DNA of 64,000 bases from Gammaproteobacteria bacterium LSUCC0112 (GCA_004535785.1 SPIB01000001.1:1217441-1281440); one strand, 5' to 3'. Shown: positions 17,910 through 27,958, counted from the stretch's first letter. Notes: a model not told the origin generated them from the sequence alone. Program-made: numbers and translations.

Positions 17910-17989
17910 GCGGCTCTTCCGGATGAAAAGAGTCATCACCGAGAGAATCCCCCGGTGCGCAACAAGCACACCGGGCGACATCCAAACAA

Positions 17990-19162
17990 TCAATGCAGAG
18001 GGAAGTTCTCAGGAATCAATCGCGGAACAAACTTGGTCAATCCTGTTACTGGCCCCACTTCGCCCGCATAGACATTGCCATCACGATCGACTGCAACACC
18101 TTCACCCATCGCACCTATGCCACCCATACCGGTTGGCCGCTCAGAGTTATGCTCAGGGATGTAATACCAGACATCCCCAGTGCGCGCGCTACCAATACGC
18201 AGACCCTTACGCCAGCCCGGGTTATAGTTGGCATCTGACTCCGAATCGATGGCATACAACACATCATTGGCATCGATGTACATACCACTGATTCGGCTGA
18301 ACTGATACCAAGTATCCAGATGGTTGCCATCCTGATCAAAAATCTGGATACGGCGGTTACCTCGGTCAGACACAAACAAACGACCCTGCGAGTCCATGGC
18401 CAAGGCGTGAGGAGAGCGCATCTGACCATCCTCAAAACCCCACTCACCCCAGCTCTTCACAAACGTGCCGTCCGGCGCATATTTTGAAATACGGCTGAAA
18501 GCGCCTGCACCAGCTTCATCAAGGAACTGACCACTGTGGCTCTCAGCAATAAAGATATGGCCATCCGGTGCAACCAGCACGGCGTTTGGCTCATTCAAAT
18601 GTGTGGGAGGATTGCCAGCCTCACCGGGAGTCCCTATTGTCAGCAAGACTTCTCCCTGCGGACTGAATTTAACAACCTGATGGCCACCCATAAACACATT
18701 CGGGTTTGCAGTGATTTCCTGCTGATTGGGGGCCCGCGCATCGGTCACCCACACATTGCCTTGATGGTCAACGGTCAAGCCGTGCGGCCAGGTGATCAGG
18801 TTCGCACCAAAACTCTGCACCACGTTGCCTTGAGGGTCGAGTTTGACAATGGGGTCTACAGCGGAGCCGGCACAGGAGTTTGCGCCACAACGATCGCCAG
18901 CCCACAAATGGATGCCGTCGATGTCAATGTGGACGCCACTGACTGATCCCCAGGTGCGGTTATCCGGCAAGGTTCCCCAATTACGCATTGTTTCATAGGG
19001 GTTAGGCAGGAAATTGACAGGAGGAACATCAGCTTGTTCGGCAGGGCCAATCGCGCCACGTTGAGCCAATGCATTACCTGATGCCAGCGCAAACACGGCA
19101 CCAGAAAATACCAAACCGAGAGTCAGGGCGCGACGGCCATTGCGAACGGTTTTTTTCATCAT
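17990..19162 (-). CDS. Secreted NHL-repeat beta-propeller protein
   Basis: About 390 residues from the ATG pair at 19157-19162, chosen because AGAGG precedes it and because MMKKTVRNGRRALTLGLVFSG...NALA is a good signal peptide. The mature part has several NHL blades: WPHGLTVDHQGNVWVTDA, PNAVLVAPDGHIFIAESH, SPHALAMDSQGRLFVSDRGN, and GVAVDRDGNVYAGEVGP at the end. The overall form resembles peptidyl-alpha-hydroxyglycine lyase-like and 6-bladed propeller proteins, without proof of activity. It converges on the LysE-type gene across the two inverted repeats. Confidence 0.78.
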   Translation of the reverse strand: MMKKTVRNGRRALTLGLVFSGAVFALASGNALAQRGAIGPAEQADVPPVNFLPNPYETMRNWGTLPDNRTWGSVSGVHIDIDGIHLWAGDRCGANSCAGSAVDPIVKLDPQGNVVQSFGANLITWPHGLTVDHQGNVWVTDARAPNQQEITANPNVFMGGHQVVKFSPQGEVLLTIGTPGEAGNPPTHLNEPNAVLVAPDGHIFIAESHSGQFLDEAGAGAFSRISKYAPDGTFVKSWGEWGFEDGQMRSPHALAMDSQGRLFVSDRGNRRIQIFDQDGNHLDTWYQFSRISGMYIDANDVLYAIDSESDANYNPGWRKGLRIGSARTGDVWYYIPEHNSERPTGMGGIGAMGEGVAVDRDGNVYAGEVGPVTGLTKFVPRLIPENFPLH

Positions 19163-19381
19163 CACAAACCTCTTTTTATTGGGGCACGGGCGTTTTCTGC
19201 ACGTGCAACGATGGTGTGTCAACAACTTCAACTTCCGGGATGTTTGATCGAGCATCCAGCAGAATGTGCAAGAAAATGTACTGAGCGCGATGCCTTGTCA
19301 AGATAAACCGGTCAACTGGAAATTCTGTTGCATCGACCCAATATAAAATCTGCCAAACGTGCACCTTACGGAGTCCAACCT

Positions 19382-19822
19382 ATGAGTGAAAACCTGATCA
19401 CCCTCAGCTGCCCGCATTGCCATCGCAAGAACCGCATGCCAGCGCAGCGGTTAAGCCACGACGGTAAATGTGGCGCGTGTAAACAAGCGCTGTTTGAAGG
19501 AGCGCCTCTTGAACTGACGGACAGCAGTTTTTTGGCACATACGGGTGCGGATTTGCCAGTGGTGGTAGACTTCTGGGCACCGTGGTGCGGTCCATGCAGA
19601 CAATTTGCACCGGTGTTTGAGGCGGCAGCACGCGTGATGGAGCCCGCAGTCCGTCTCGCCAAGGTCAATACGGAAGAGCAGCAGGGGCTCGCACAGAAAT
19701 TCGCGATTCGCAGTATCCCGACCCTGATGATTTTCAAGGCCGGCCGTGAAGTTGCCCGGGTCTCCGGCGCATTGCCGCCGGAGCAGTTCAGGCAGTGGGT
19801 TGTGCAGTCGCTGGGCTTATAA
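19382..19822 (+). CDS. trxC: Thioredoxin 2 (TrxC)
   Basis: Zinc-containing cytoplasmic thioredoxin active in oxidative stress. It has 146 residues from MSENLITLSCPHCHRKN. The N-terminal zinc ribbon has C10/C13 and C30/C33. The thioredoxin active site is WCGPC (C69, C72), with the cis-proline in RSIPTLMIF. A longer frame to 19328 would add residues unlike the family. The last 6 bp overlap the convergent hydrolase gene. Confidence 0.95.
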   Translation: MSENLITLSCPHCHRKNRMPAQRLSHDGKCGACKQALFEGAPLELTDSSFLAHTGADLPVVVDFWAPWCGPCRQFAPVFEAAARVMEPAVRLAKVNTEEQQGLAQKFAIRSIPTLMIFKAGREVARVSGALPPEQFRQWVVQSLGL

Positions 19823-20689
19823 CGCGGTCTCGAAAATCGCCAGCATGCGGCCCCAGGCACGTTCGGCGAGTTCTTCGTGGTAAATCGGGAAGTCGGGCAC
19901 ACACCAGCCGTGCATGGCGGCATACACTTCGATTTCTGCCTCAACACCTGCCGCGTCAAAGGCGGCTCTGAGCACGTTTTTGCTTTCCGGGTCGCGCTCA
20001 TCGTCGTTTTGGGCAACGGCAATCAGCATGTGGGCCTTCATGTTCGGAATACCGAGGTGCGGACTGTCGGCATTGGCGGTATTCAGTCCGCCACCGTGGA
20101 ATGATCCACCGGCACCGATACGATCGGGCAACGCGGCCGCCGTGCGCATCACAATCGGGCCGCCCATGCAGTATCCCATGGTGCCAATTTTGCGGTCGGT
20201 ATCAACAGGCGCTTGCTGGTCCAGCCATGCCACAAATGTGCGCGCATCCGTTACATGCGTTTGTGCATTGAGCGCACCAGCCATGGGCATGACAATGCTG
20301 CGAATATCGGGGTCCTGAAAGCTGGCACCCTCCGGTACAACCGGTGACGGGGCGCTGCGATAGAAGGGGTTAACTACCAGCACGGAATAACCAGACTGCG
20401 CCATACGTTTGCCCATGGCACGAAACGCCGGGCGCAAACCAAGGATATCCGGCCAGATGAGCACGGCGGGGTGGCGGCCGCTGGCCGGGTGTACAAAATA
20501 GCAGTCAGCCACGCCGTCCGGGGTTTCAATGGTGACGTCTGTTTCTACAACATCCTGTGCATTGGCAACGGGAGGCAACATGAGTGCCAGCGCAGCGCCG
20601 GCGGTCATGGTATTAAACTGGCGGCGAGTGAAATGGCCGCTTTTTTTCAGAAATTCCTGGTCTTCTTCGAAGGTATGCTGGTCACACAT
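19817..20689 (-). CDS. Dienelactone hydrolase family protein with Tat signal
   Basis: Alpha/beta hydrolase of 290 residues. The nucleophile is cysteine C174 in GYCMGG, and H260 in AAMHGWC completes the Cys-Asp-His triad with an Asp near 229-232. TRRQFNTMTAGAALALM (21-37) is a twin-arginine export signal preceded by an unusually long n-region. The natural substrate is unknown; DLH-fold enzymes hydrolyse lactones and esters. The start follows AGGAGAACGCC. Confidence 0.88.
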   Translation of the reverse strand: MCDQHTFEEDQEFLKKSGHFTRRQFNTMTAGAALALMLPPVANAQDVVETDVTIETPDGVADCYFVHPASGRHPAVLIWPDILGLRPAFRAMGKRMAQSGYSVLVVNPFYRSAPSPVVPEGASFQDPDIRSIVMPMAGALNAQTHVTDARTFVAWLDQQAPVDTDRKIGTMGYCMGGPIVMRTAAALPDRIGAGGSFHGGGLNTANADSPHLGIPNMKAHMLIAVAQNDDERDPESKNVLRAAFDAAGVEAEIEVYAAMHGWCVPDFPIYHEELAERAWGRMLAIFETAL

Positions 20690-20815
20690 GGCGTTCTCCT
20701 GTTATTGGCATTAATTTGTATGGAGTAGAACTCTGGCAGGCAGGCCATGCTATCCGAATCACTCTGAACGCGCAAAGAGTCTGCCTTGTTAACGCAAGAT
20801 CGCCGGACGGTAACG

Positions 20816-23287
20816 TTAATTGCGCGGTTTTGCCCGTGCCGTGGCGACCGCCAGTAAGGGATCCTCTGGCCAAGGATGTTTGGGATAACGTCCGCGCAAA
20901 TCCTTGCGCACCTCAAAATAGCTGCTGGACCAAAAACCCGCCAGATCGCGGGTGATCTGCACAGGGCGGCGCGCGGGCGATAACAGATGAATCAGCAGAG
21001 GGACGCGGCCGCCAACAAGGGTCGGTGTTTGTGTCTGTCCAAACATCTCCTGAAGCTTCACCGCCAATACGGGCTCATCGCCCGAGTAATCAATTTTGAT
21101 CGCGGAGCCGCTGGGTACTTTGATGTGAGTCGGCGCCAGTTCGGGCAAGGCCTGTTGCACTCGCCAGTCCAGACTTTCCAGAAACAGATGTGCCAGCGGC
21201 AACCGATCAATCTGGTCCAAGCGGTGCAATCCACTGAGATGTGGTCCCAACCAGTGCTCAAGCGTCAGCATCAACGCGGGCGGCGAGACATCTGGCCATA
21301 TCGATTCCGTGGGACTCAAGATTCTATGCAACAAACGTAGGCGACCCAGCAATTGCAGATCGTCGTCTGACCAATTCAGATTGCCACGTGATTTGATTGC
21401 GGTGAGCAAGGCATGGCGCACCCGCTCAGGGGGAAGACCGGCAGTGCCTTTATTCTGCGCTTTTCGCTCTAACACCAGTTCATGGTCGCCCAAGGCCAGC
21501 AGTCGGGTTTGTTCGGCTACCAGACGACCAAGCCGGTCATCCCAGTATGCGTGATCCTGCCATGTCTGCGTGGACGGGAAGTGTTGTTCAAGGTGCGAGC
21601 GGCTGAGCGCGGCAGCGGAAAAAATGCGCGCCTGAGTGGCCTGGGCATCCAGATCGACGGCAACAATAAAGTCTGCACCCACCAGCGAACTGGTGCCCGG
21701 CACACTGGCCTGACCGCCACTGATCAGTTTGAATTGCCCGTCCCCTTGAGTGATCGCCAGTCGGTCGGGATAAGCGTCCAGCAGCAGATGCGCAAGATCG
21801 TCGTTTAATGTCTGCGGGTGAATATCGAGCGAGCAGTCCAGGCGCTGAGCCCATTGTCTGGCAGACTGATGCCAGCGGTGGTGTTGGTGTTTATCGCGGG
21901 CGCCCAGCAGGATGCCCAGGTCAATTTCACCAGTGCCGGGTTGCTCCTCAAGCCATGCAGCCAACCAGCAAGCCAGCGCCAGACGCTGCGGGTGGCGGCG
22001 TGCCTGCTCCAACATGACAGCCAATCGCGGATGTGTGGGCCACCGACCACAGTGCTTACCCAGCGCAGTCAATGTGTTGTCGCTTTGGATGAGACCCAGC
22101 ACACGCAGCAGTTGCCGGCCAGCCATCACCGCAGCGGCGGGCGGCGCGTCAATCCAGTTCAGAGAACCGGGCTCGGTCACGCCCCAGCGAGTCAGTTCAA
22201 ACACCAGTTGCGACAAATCTGACTGCAACATTTCCGGTTCGCGATGTGTGGCGAGCACGGACTCTTCTGACCAGGCGCGGTAACAGAAACCATCCGCTTC
22301 GCGACCGGCGCGTCCGCGGCGTTGATCAGCACTGGCGCGATTAACCCGGCGCGTGTCGAGGCGACTGAGCCCGGTGCGCGGTTGATACACCGGCACACGC
22401 TCACGTCCGGCATCAATCACAATGCGCACACCGGGCACGGTGACGCTGGATTCAGCAATGGCGGTCGACAGGATAATGCGGCGGCGGGCGTCAGTTGAGG
22501 GCTTTAAGACCTGTTGCTGAGCTGCCAGAGGCATTTGTCCGTGCAACGGACAGAGGTCGATGTTGGTGTTCAAGGTTGATCGCAGCAATTGTTCAAGCCG
22601 TCGAATCTCTCCCTGACCCGGCAAAAACACCAAGACATGTCCATCGTGCGCAGCGAGTGCTTCACGCACAATGCCGGCAAGATGTGTGTCGGCAGACTCC
22701 CTCAGTGGTGCCGACCGATAAAAAGTCGTCACCGGCCAACTGCGGCCCGGGCAGTCGATCAGGGGCGTCTGATCACCCAGCATTGTCAGCAGTGCTCTGG
22801 TGTCCAAGGTTGCAGACATCACCAGAATTTTCAGATCGTTGCGCAGGCCCTGCTGGATATCCAGCGCCAGCGCCAACCCGGTATCTGCATCCAGACTGCG
22901 CTCGTGGAACTCGTCAAAAATCAGGCCAGCAACGCCAGACAGCTCTGGATCGTCCTGCATCATCCGAGTCAGAATGCCTTGCGTAAGCACTTCCAGTTTT
23001 GTTGCGACGCTGACACGCGATTCGCCCCGCACGCGGTACCCGACGGTCTGACCCACAGACTCGCCGAGTTGTTCAGCCATATAACTGGCCGCCAGTCGTG
23101 CAGCGACACGACGCGGCTCCAGCAATAACCAGCGCTGTCCCGGCTGGGCATGTTTGAGCAAAGCAAGTGGAACCCGTGTGGTTTTGCCGGCGCCGGGTTG
23201 CGCCACCAGAACCGCACGGTTATGCGTTTGCAGGGCCGACTGTATGTCTGGCAGCACCGCATCAATGGGCAGCACGGCAGTTGTCAT
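20816..23287 (-). CDS. hrpB: ATP-dependent helicase HrpB
   Basis: DEAH-type helicase of unknown cellular role, widely conserved in Proteobacteria and linked in some species to mRNA processing. It has 823 residues, close to E. coli (809). Motifs: QPGAGKTTRVPLALL (30-44), DEFHERS, SATLDTRAL, then the second domain with AIAESSVTVPGV and DQRRGRAGREADG, and the long C-terminal HrpB domain (WDDRLGRLVAEQ, PAR-RPVQITRDLAGFW). It is followed upstream on the same strand by the GDT1-type gene 15 bp away. Confidence 0.95.
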   Translation of the reverse strand: MTTAVLPIDAVLPDIQSALQTHNRAVLVAQPGAGKTTRVPLALLKHAQPGQRWLLLEPRRVAARLAASYMAEQLGESVGQTVGYRVRGESRVSVATKLEVLTQGILTRMMQDDPELSGVAGLIFDEFHERSLDADTGLALALDIQQGLRNDLKILVMSATLDTRALLTMLGDQTPLIDCPGRSWPVTTFYRSAPLRESADTHLAGIVREALAAHDGHVLVFLPGQGEIRRLEQLLRSTLNTNIDLCPLHGQMPLAAQQQVLKPSTDARRRIILSTAIAESSVTVPGVRIVIDAGRERVPVYQPRTGLSRLDTRRVNRASADQRRGRAGREADGFCYRAWSEESVLATHREPEMLQSDLSQLVFELTRWGVTEPGSLNWIDAPPAAAVMAGRQLLRVLGLIQSDNTLTALGKHCGRWPTHPRLAVMLEQARRHPQRLALACWLAAWLEEQPGTGEIDLGILLGARDKHQHHRWHQSARQWAQRLDCSLDIHPQTLNDDLAHLLLDAYPDRLAITQGDGQFKLISGGQASVPGTSSLVGADFIVAVDLDAQATQARIFSAAALSRSHLEQHFPSTQTWQDHAYWDDRLGRLVAEQTRLLALGDHELVLERKAQNKGTAGLPPERVRHALLTAIKSRGNLNWSDDDLQLLGRLRLLHRILSPTESIWPDVSPPALMLTLEHWLGPHLSGLHRLDQIDRLPLAHLFLESLDWRVQQALPELAPTHIKVPSGSAIKIDYSGDEPVLAVKLQEMFGQTQTPTLVGGRVPLLIHLLSPARRPVQITRDLAGFWSSSYFEVRKDLRGRYPKHPWPEDPLLAVATARAKPRN

Positions 23288-23302
23288 GCGTCAGATCCAG
23301 GG

Positions 23303-23884
23303 TCAGAAACCAAACGATTGGCCAAGACCCATCAGGGTGGCGATACCCAGCAGCGCAAATATTGCCGCTGCAATTTTGTGAATCAGGCGGATCGGTAGCT
23401 TGTGAGCCAGTTTGTCGCCCGCATAAACAGCCGGCACATTGGCGATCATCATCCCCAGCGTTGTGCCAATCACGACCCAAAAAAGATGCTGATACTGGGC
23501 CGCGAGCGCCACCGTCGCAATCTGGGTTTTATCGCCAATTTCGGCAATAAAAAACGTCACGAAGGTGGTTCCAAACACTCCGAACCGGGTGGCGACTGCC
23601 GTGGCCTCATCAAGCTCATCCGGCTTCAGCATCCATACGGCCATCGCCAGAAAGGATACACCCAACACCCAGCGCAGCGTGTCGGGCGTCATGACACTGG
23701 TCAGCCAGGTGCCAACGAAGCCGGCAAAACCATGATTGGCGAGAGTCGCCAGCAAAATAGCCAAAATAATCGGAGCTGGCCTTTTGTAGCGTGCTGCCAG
23801 CAAAAATGCCAGCAGCTGCGTGCGATCACCCATTTCAGCAAGCGCGACGAGTCCGGTTGAAACCAAAAATGCATCCATCAACAA
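23303..23884 (-). CDS. GDT1/TMEM165 family cation transporter
   Basis: 193-residue membrane protein with six helices in two homologous halves, each carrying the family motif ExGD[KR]T: EMGDRT at 17-22 and EIGDKT at 115-120. Bacterial members export Mn2+ or move Ca2+, so manganese export is a reasonable inference. The 21 bp upstream to the next gene holds no manganese riboswitch. It shares an operon-like arrangement with hrpB. Confidence 0.9.
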   Translation of the reverse strand: MLMDAFLVSTGLVALAEMGDRTQLLAFLLAARYKRPAPIILAILLATLANHGFAGFVGTWLTSVMTPDTLRWVLGVSFLAMAVWMLKPDELDEATAVATRFGVFGTTFVTFFIAEIGDKTQIATVALAAQYQHLFWVVIGTTLGMMIANVPAVYAGDKLAHKLPIRLIHKIAAAIFALLGIATLMGLGQSFGF

Positions 23885-23905
23885 ATCCCCTCAAGGCGGG
23901 GGATT

Positions 23906-26017
23906 CTAGGGTGTTTGCCGCGCCGCAGCAAATTCAATAAACCAGTCAATGGATGCCGGGTTAGACATGGAGTCGCGATTGACGGCTTTTTTCACATCGT
24001 GCCCGAGCAGGATTTTTTTCACCGGAATCTCGAGTTTCTTGCCGGAGAGCGTTCGCGGTACTTCCGGAATGGCAAAAATACCGTCGGGGACATGCCGGGC
24101 CGAGAGCTTGGTACGGATGGCGTCATTGATTGCCTGTCGCAAGGCATCAGGGACGCCGGTGTTCATCGCGTCAAGACCGGTTTTTGCATCACTGAGCAGG
24201 GAGGCGTTGCCGGCCACTGATCCGGACGGAGCCGGGCCCTTGGGGCTGGTTTCAGCAGCAAACGCCGGATCACGCAGCACAATAAACAAGGCCATAAACG
24301 AGTCGCGTTTCAGATATTCAAGGTCTACTACCAGCGAATCAAGCACATCGGCAAACTCCTCCACCACGCGATAGATTTCACTGGTGCCCATGCGAATGCC
24401 GTGACGGTTGATGGTGGAGTCAGAGCGCCCATAGATGATGCCAGTGACCGCTTCGGGCCGCGGTATCAGGCGAAGCCAATCGCCGTGGCACCACACACCG
24501 GGGAACTGCTCGAAGTAGCTGCTGAAATAGCGCGAGCCATCCTCATCGCCCCAAAAAAATAAAGGCATTGATGGCATCGGTTGAGTCACCACCAACTCGC
24601 CAACCTCATCAATGACGGATTCACCTTGGTCATTAAATGCATGTGTCGCAATACCCAGTTCGCGGCACTGCATCTCGCCGGAATAAATCGGCAATATGGA
24701 ACTGGTCGTCAGAAAACAGGCACCAGGATCGGTACCGCCGGAAATACAGCCCAGACGCACATCCTGTTTGACGTTGTTGTAAACCCACTCATAACCTTCT
24801 TCCGGCAGCGGTGACCCGGTGCAACCAACGGAGCGCAACGAGGATAAATCGAATTGCTCACCCGGTTTGATACCGGTTTTTCCGCACAAGGCGATAAACG
24901 CCGGACTGGTGCCAAACGAGTTGGCTTGTTCGCGCTCTGCAAATTTCCACAAGGTACTGGTATCGGGATAACCGGGGTTGCCGTCAAACATCAATACCGT
25001 TACGCCATTGATCAGGCCGTTGAGTGTTGAGTTCCACATAATCCAGTTGGTGGATGAAAACCAGAAGGTTTTGTCGCCGGGTTTGGCGTCACCATGTAAC
25101 AAACCCGCTTTAAACGACTGTATCACCACACCGCCGTGACCATGCACAATCGGCTTGGGCATGCCGGTGGTCCCGGATGAGTAGACAATCCACAAGGGAT
25201 GCGAAAACGGCACTGCGACAAACGTTGGTTCCTGCGGGCGGTCAAGCGCCTTGCCAAAACCAACCAAGCGAACCGGTCGGTCAATATCGCTGAGATCAAG
25301 CGTCGCATGAACATCCAGATACGACAGAAAAATCACGGACTCCACACTCGGTAATTGCCTGACCAGTTCGCGCGCCACCTCACGTCGGTCGAAGTCGCGG
25401 CCGCCATAACGGTAACCGTCTATGGCAATCAATACCTTGGGTGCAATTTGTCGGAAACGATCAAGCACGCCTACCGCACCCATATCCGGCGCAGCGCACG
25501 ACCAGATGCCACCCAGACTGGTGACCGCCAGCATCGCGACGGCGGTTTCCGGAATGTTTGGCATGTAGGCTACGGCGCGATCACCCGTCTGTAAACCCAG
25601 TTCACGCAGCGTGGCAGCCATGGATCCAACCTGCAGACGCAATTCACCCCAACTGATCTCCGTGCGGTCGCGGACTTCGGATTCTGCGATCAAAGCGGGT
25701 GCGCTTCTATTCCCGGGTTTGCCGCCAAAAGCCAGCGCGTGTTCAGCGTAGTTTAACGTGGCACCTTCAAACCAGCGTGCGCCGGGCATTTTTCTTTCCA
25801 GCAAAACCTGCTGGTACGGGCTGTGTGCAATGACACCAGCGAACTGCCAGATGCTTTCCCAGAAATCTTCGATGTGGGTGGTAGACCAGGTCCACAAGTC
25901 GTCATAACGGGAGAACTCGAGGCCTTTGGTTTGTTTGAGCCAGTCTTGGTATCGGGTAATCCCTGCATCAGCAACACGTTCTGCCGTCGGTCGCCAGAGA
26001 ACTTGCGAATCAGTCAT
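23906..26017 (-). CDS. aacS: Acetoacetyl-CoA synthetase
   Basis: Activates acetoacetate to acetoacetyl-CoA with ATP (ANL superfamily). About 703 residues from MTDSQVLWRPTAERV; the ATG 36 bp inside the longest frame fits the family start and leaves 39 bp to the upstream SDR stop. The P-loop is YSSGTTGMPKPIVHG, with FGTSPAF, RLGCISGGTDPG, YGRSDSTINRHGIRMG and the acyl-lysine region PRTLSGKKLEIPVKK. An insert rich in Gly/Ser near GPAPSGSVAGN is unusual in this otherwise conserved segment. Acetoacetate use would connect to the adjacent SDR only by inference. Confidence 0.94.
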   Translation of the reverse strand: MTDSQVLWRPTAERVADAGITRYQDWLKQTKGLEFSRYDDLWTWSTTHIEDFWESIWQFAGVIAHSPYQQVLLERKMPGARWFEGATLNYAEHALAFGGKPGNRSAPALIAESEVRDRTEISWGELRLQVGSMAATLRELGLQTGDRAVAYMPNIPETAVAMLAVTSLGGIWSCAAPDMGAVGVLDRFRQIAPKVLIAIDGYRYGGRDFDRREVARELVRQLPSVESVIFLSYLDVHATLDLSDIDRPVRLVGFGKALDRPQEPTFVAVPFSHPLWIVYSSGTTGMPKPIVHGHGGVVIQSFKAGLLHGDAKPGDKTFWFSSTNWIMWNSTLNGLINGVTVLMFDGNPGYPDTSTLWKFAEREQANSFGTSPAFIALCGKTGIKPGEQFDLSSLRSVGCTGSPLPEEGYEWVYNNVKQDVRLGCISGGTDPGACFLTTSSILPIYSGEMQCRELGIATHAFNDQGESVIDEVGELVVTQPMPSMPLFFWGDEDGSRYFSSYFEQFPGVWCHGDWLRLIPRPEAVTGIIYGRSDSTINRHGIRMGTSEIYRVVEEFADVLDSLVVDLEYLKRDSFMALFIVLRDPAFAAETSPKGPAPSGSVAGNASLLSDAKTGLDAMNTGVPDALRQAINDAIRTKLSARHVPDGIFAIPEVPRTLSGKKLEIPVKKILLGHDVKKAVNRDSMSNPASIDWFIEFAAARQTP

Positions 26018-26056
26018 ATCAACTCCTTGTTTTTCTGTCGGTATTGCCGACAATCC

Positions 26057-26884
26057 TTACGCTTTTTCATTGAACATGGCGACACGACCACCGTCCACAA
26101 CCAGATCGTGACAATTGATATAACTGCCTTCATCGCTGGCCAGAAAAAGCGCAGCATACGCGATATCGTCAGCGAGTCCTGAGCGAGGTGTAGGCGTGGC
26201 GTTGGCAAGATTGTTTTGCAGCTTGGCCATTTTTTGTGCGTTCTCGGTTTCACTTAGCGCTTGTGCGCGCGTTGATCCGCCCCAGAAAATTGGCGTAGCA
26301 ATCGCGCCGGGAGAAATGGCATTAACACGAATATTCCAGGGACCAAGTTCGACACCCGCCAGCCGTGTGAGGTGGGAGACGGCTGCCTTGGCGCCAGAGT
26401 ACAAATAGCCCCCTTGATGAATACGATGTGCCGCAATACTGGCGTTGTTAATGATGCTGCCACCACCAGACTCTTTCATCACACGCGCGGCGTGTTTCAT
26501 CCCAAACACAGCACTGCCCACCAGCAATCGCATCACCCGATCAAACTCTTCTTCGGTAACCGATTCAACCGAGCTACGTTCGCCGGCACCGGCATTATTA
26601 AACAGGCAGTCGAGCCGGCCAAAGTGTTTCACGGTGGCATCCACCAGCGCAGCAACCTCCTGCTCGTGGATCACATTAACCGGATGAAAAATAAATCGAT
26701 CGCCGTATTGCGTGTGTAGTTCCTGCGCCAGGGCCTCGCCGCGCTCCCGGGAGCGCCCAGCAATCACCAGCTTGGCACCGTGTGCCGCAAACACTCTGGC
26801 GGTGGCTTCTCCGATACCGCTGGTAGCACCGGTAATAATGGCAACCTTGTCCTGCAATCGTGCTGACTGGATATGGACGCTCAT
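26057..26884 (-). CDS. SDR-family oxidoreductase
   Basis: Classical short-chain dehydrogenase, 275 residues. NAD(P) motif TGATSGIG (18-25), NNAG (96-99), catalytic S149, Y162 and K166 (YSGAK). The ISPGAIATP segment and DLVVDGGRVAMFNEKA end are typical. The absence of a clear basic residue after strand 1 and HGAKLVIAGRS after strand 2 suggest NADP preference, weakly. The start has AAGGAGC upstream. It lies in one direction with aacS (39 bp) and may form an operon with it; the substrate is unknown. Confidence 0.88.
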   Translation of the reverse strand: MSVHIQSARLQDKVAIITGATSGIGEATARVFAAHGAKLVIAGRSRERGEALAQELHTQYGDRFIFHPVNVIHEQEVAALVDATVKHFGRLDCLFNNAGAGERSSVESVTEEEFDRVMRLLVGSAVFGMKHAARVMKESGGGSIINNASIAAHRIHQGGYLYSGAKAAVSHLTRLAGVELGPWNIRVNAISPGAIATPIFWGGSTRAQALSETENAQKMAKLQNNLANATPTPRSGLADDIAYAALFLASDEGSYINCHDLVVDGGRVAMFNEKA

Positions 26885-26905
26885 ACATGCTCCTTATGTT
26901 TTTAG

Positions 26906-27958
26906 TTAATTAGCGATCTGCAGGGGCTGCAAAATATCGTATTCCACCAAATCATAAACAGACCGCATATGCGGCCCCCGTGCCGGCCCCGGATTGCTGT
27001 CAGAGGTAATGACAATCACCAAATCAAATTCCTTCACGACAAAAATGAATTGTCCGCCGTACCCCCACGCCAGGGGAACCTGCAAACCTGCCATATCGCG
27101 TAACCACCAACCGTAACCATAGTGACGGCCCTCACCGCGGGGCGACTGAGCATGTGGTTGATATGACGCGCGCACCCAGTCTTCAGTCAAAATGCGTTTG
27201 CCGTCGTGTACACCACCATTTAGATACATTTCGCCAATTAACATCATTTGCCGCGGGGTGATCTCCATGTCGTTGCCCCCGAAGTACACACCCTGCGGAT
27301 CTTTGCTCCAGTAGGCCATACGGAAACCCATGGGGCTGGCCAGATACGTTTGCGCAAAGGTTTTGGTATCCATGCCACTGGCCCGCGCGATGATCGCAGA
27401 CAACACATGCGTGGAGCCGGTGCTGTAAATCATGGCAGTACCGGGCTCAGCCAACTTTGGGCTTTCGATGGCAGCATCGACCCAGTTGCGGCTGGCAACC
27501 CAGCGGCCGTAATTGCGTCCCGAGGTGCTCTCCAGCCCGCCTTGCATCGTCAGCAGGTGCCTGACGGTCGTGCTGCGAACGGTGTCCTCAAGTTCGGTGC
27601 CAACATACTCGGGGAAAAAATCCACAATGGGTTGATTGATATCCGTGATGTAGCCGTTTTGTACGGCAAGACCCACCAGTGCAGAGATAATACTTTTGGA
27701 TGCGGATTTCAAATTGGCAGGTTGATCGGCGCTTTTTCCGGTAAAGTACTGTTCAACAACAATGTTACCTTGATGACTGATCAGCAGACTGTGCAGTCGC
27801 GGCATCTGCTGCGTGCGTTGTTGCAGGCGAGCTTCATTAAGGCCGGCTGGCAATAGCGACTGAGCACGGGCCTGACCCGGAGTAACCTGCGAAATGCAGA
27901 CAAGCACCAAAAGTGCATACGTGCCCACGGACTTTAGCAACCTAATGATGCCAGTCAT
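26906..27958 (-). CDS. Exported serine hydrolase, class C beta-lactamase family
   Basis: 350 residues from the ATG at 27958; the longer frame would need TTG. A signal peptide (LLKSVGTYALLVLVCISQVTPGQARA) directs it to the periplasm. The nucleophile motif is SASK (S85, K88), the second motif is YSTGS in place of YxN, and the third is GYGGQF in place of HxG/KTG. This is the pattern of esterase/transpeptidase-like members rather than resistance enzymes. The gene is 21 bp upstream of the SDR gene. Confidence 0.85.
   Translation of the reverse strand: MTGIIRLLKSVGTYALLVLVCISQVTPGQARAQSLLPAGLNEARLQQRTQQMPRLHSLLISHQGNIVVEQYFTGKSADQPANLKSASKSIISALVGLAVQNGYITDINQPIVDFFPEYVGTELEDTVRSTTVRHLLTMQGGLESTSGRNYGRWVASRNWVDAAIESPKLAEPGTAMIYSTGSTHVLSAIIARASGMDTKTFAQTYLASPMGFRMAYWSKDPQGVYFGGNDMEITPRQMMLIGEMYLNGGVHDGKRILTEDWVRASYQPHAQSPRGEGRHYGYGWWLRDMAGLQVPLAWGYGGQFIFVVKEFDLVIVITSDSNPGPARGPHMRSVYDLVEYDILQPLQIAN

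Noticed and set aside
23885-23905. Manganese (yybP-ykoY) riboswitch before the GDT1-type gene
   Set aside because: Only 21 bp separate it from the next gene; no room for the fold.
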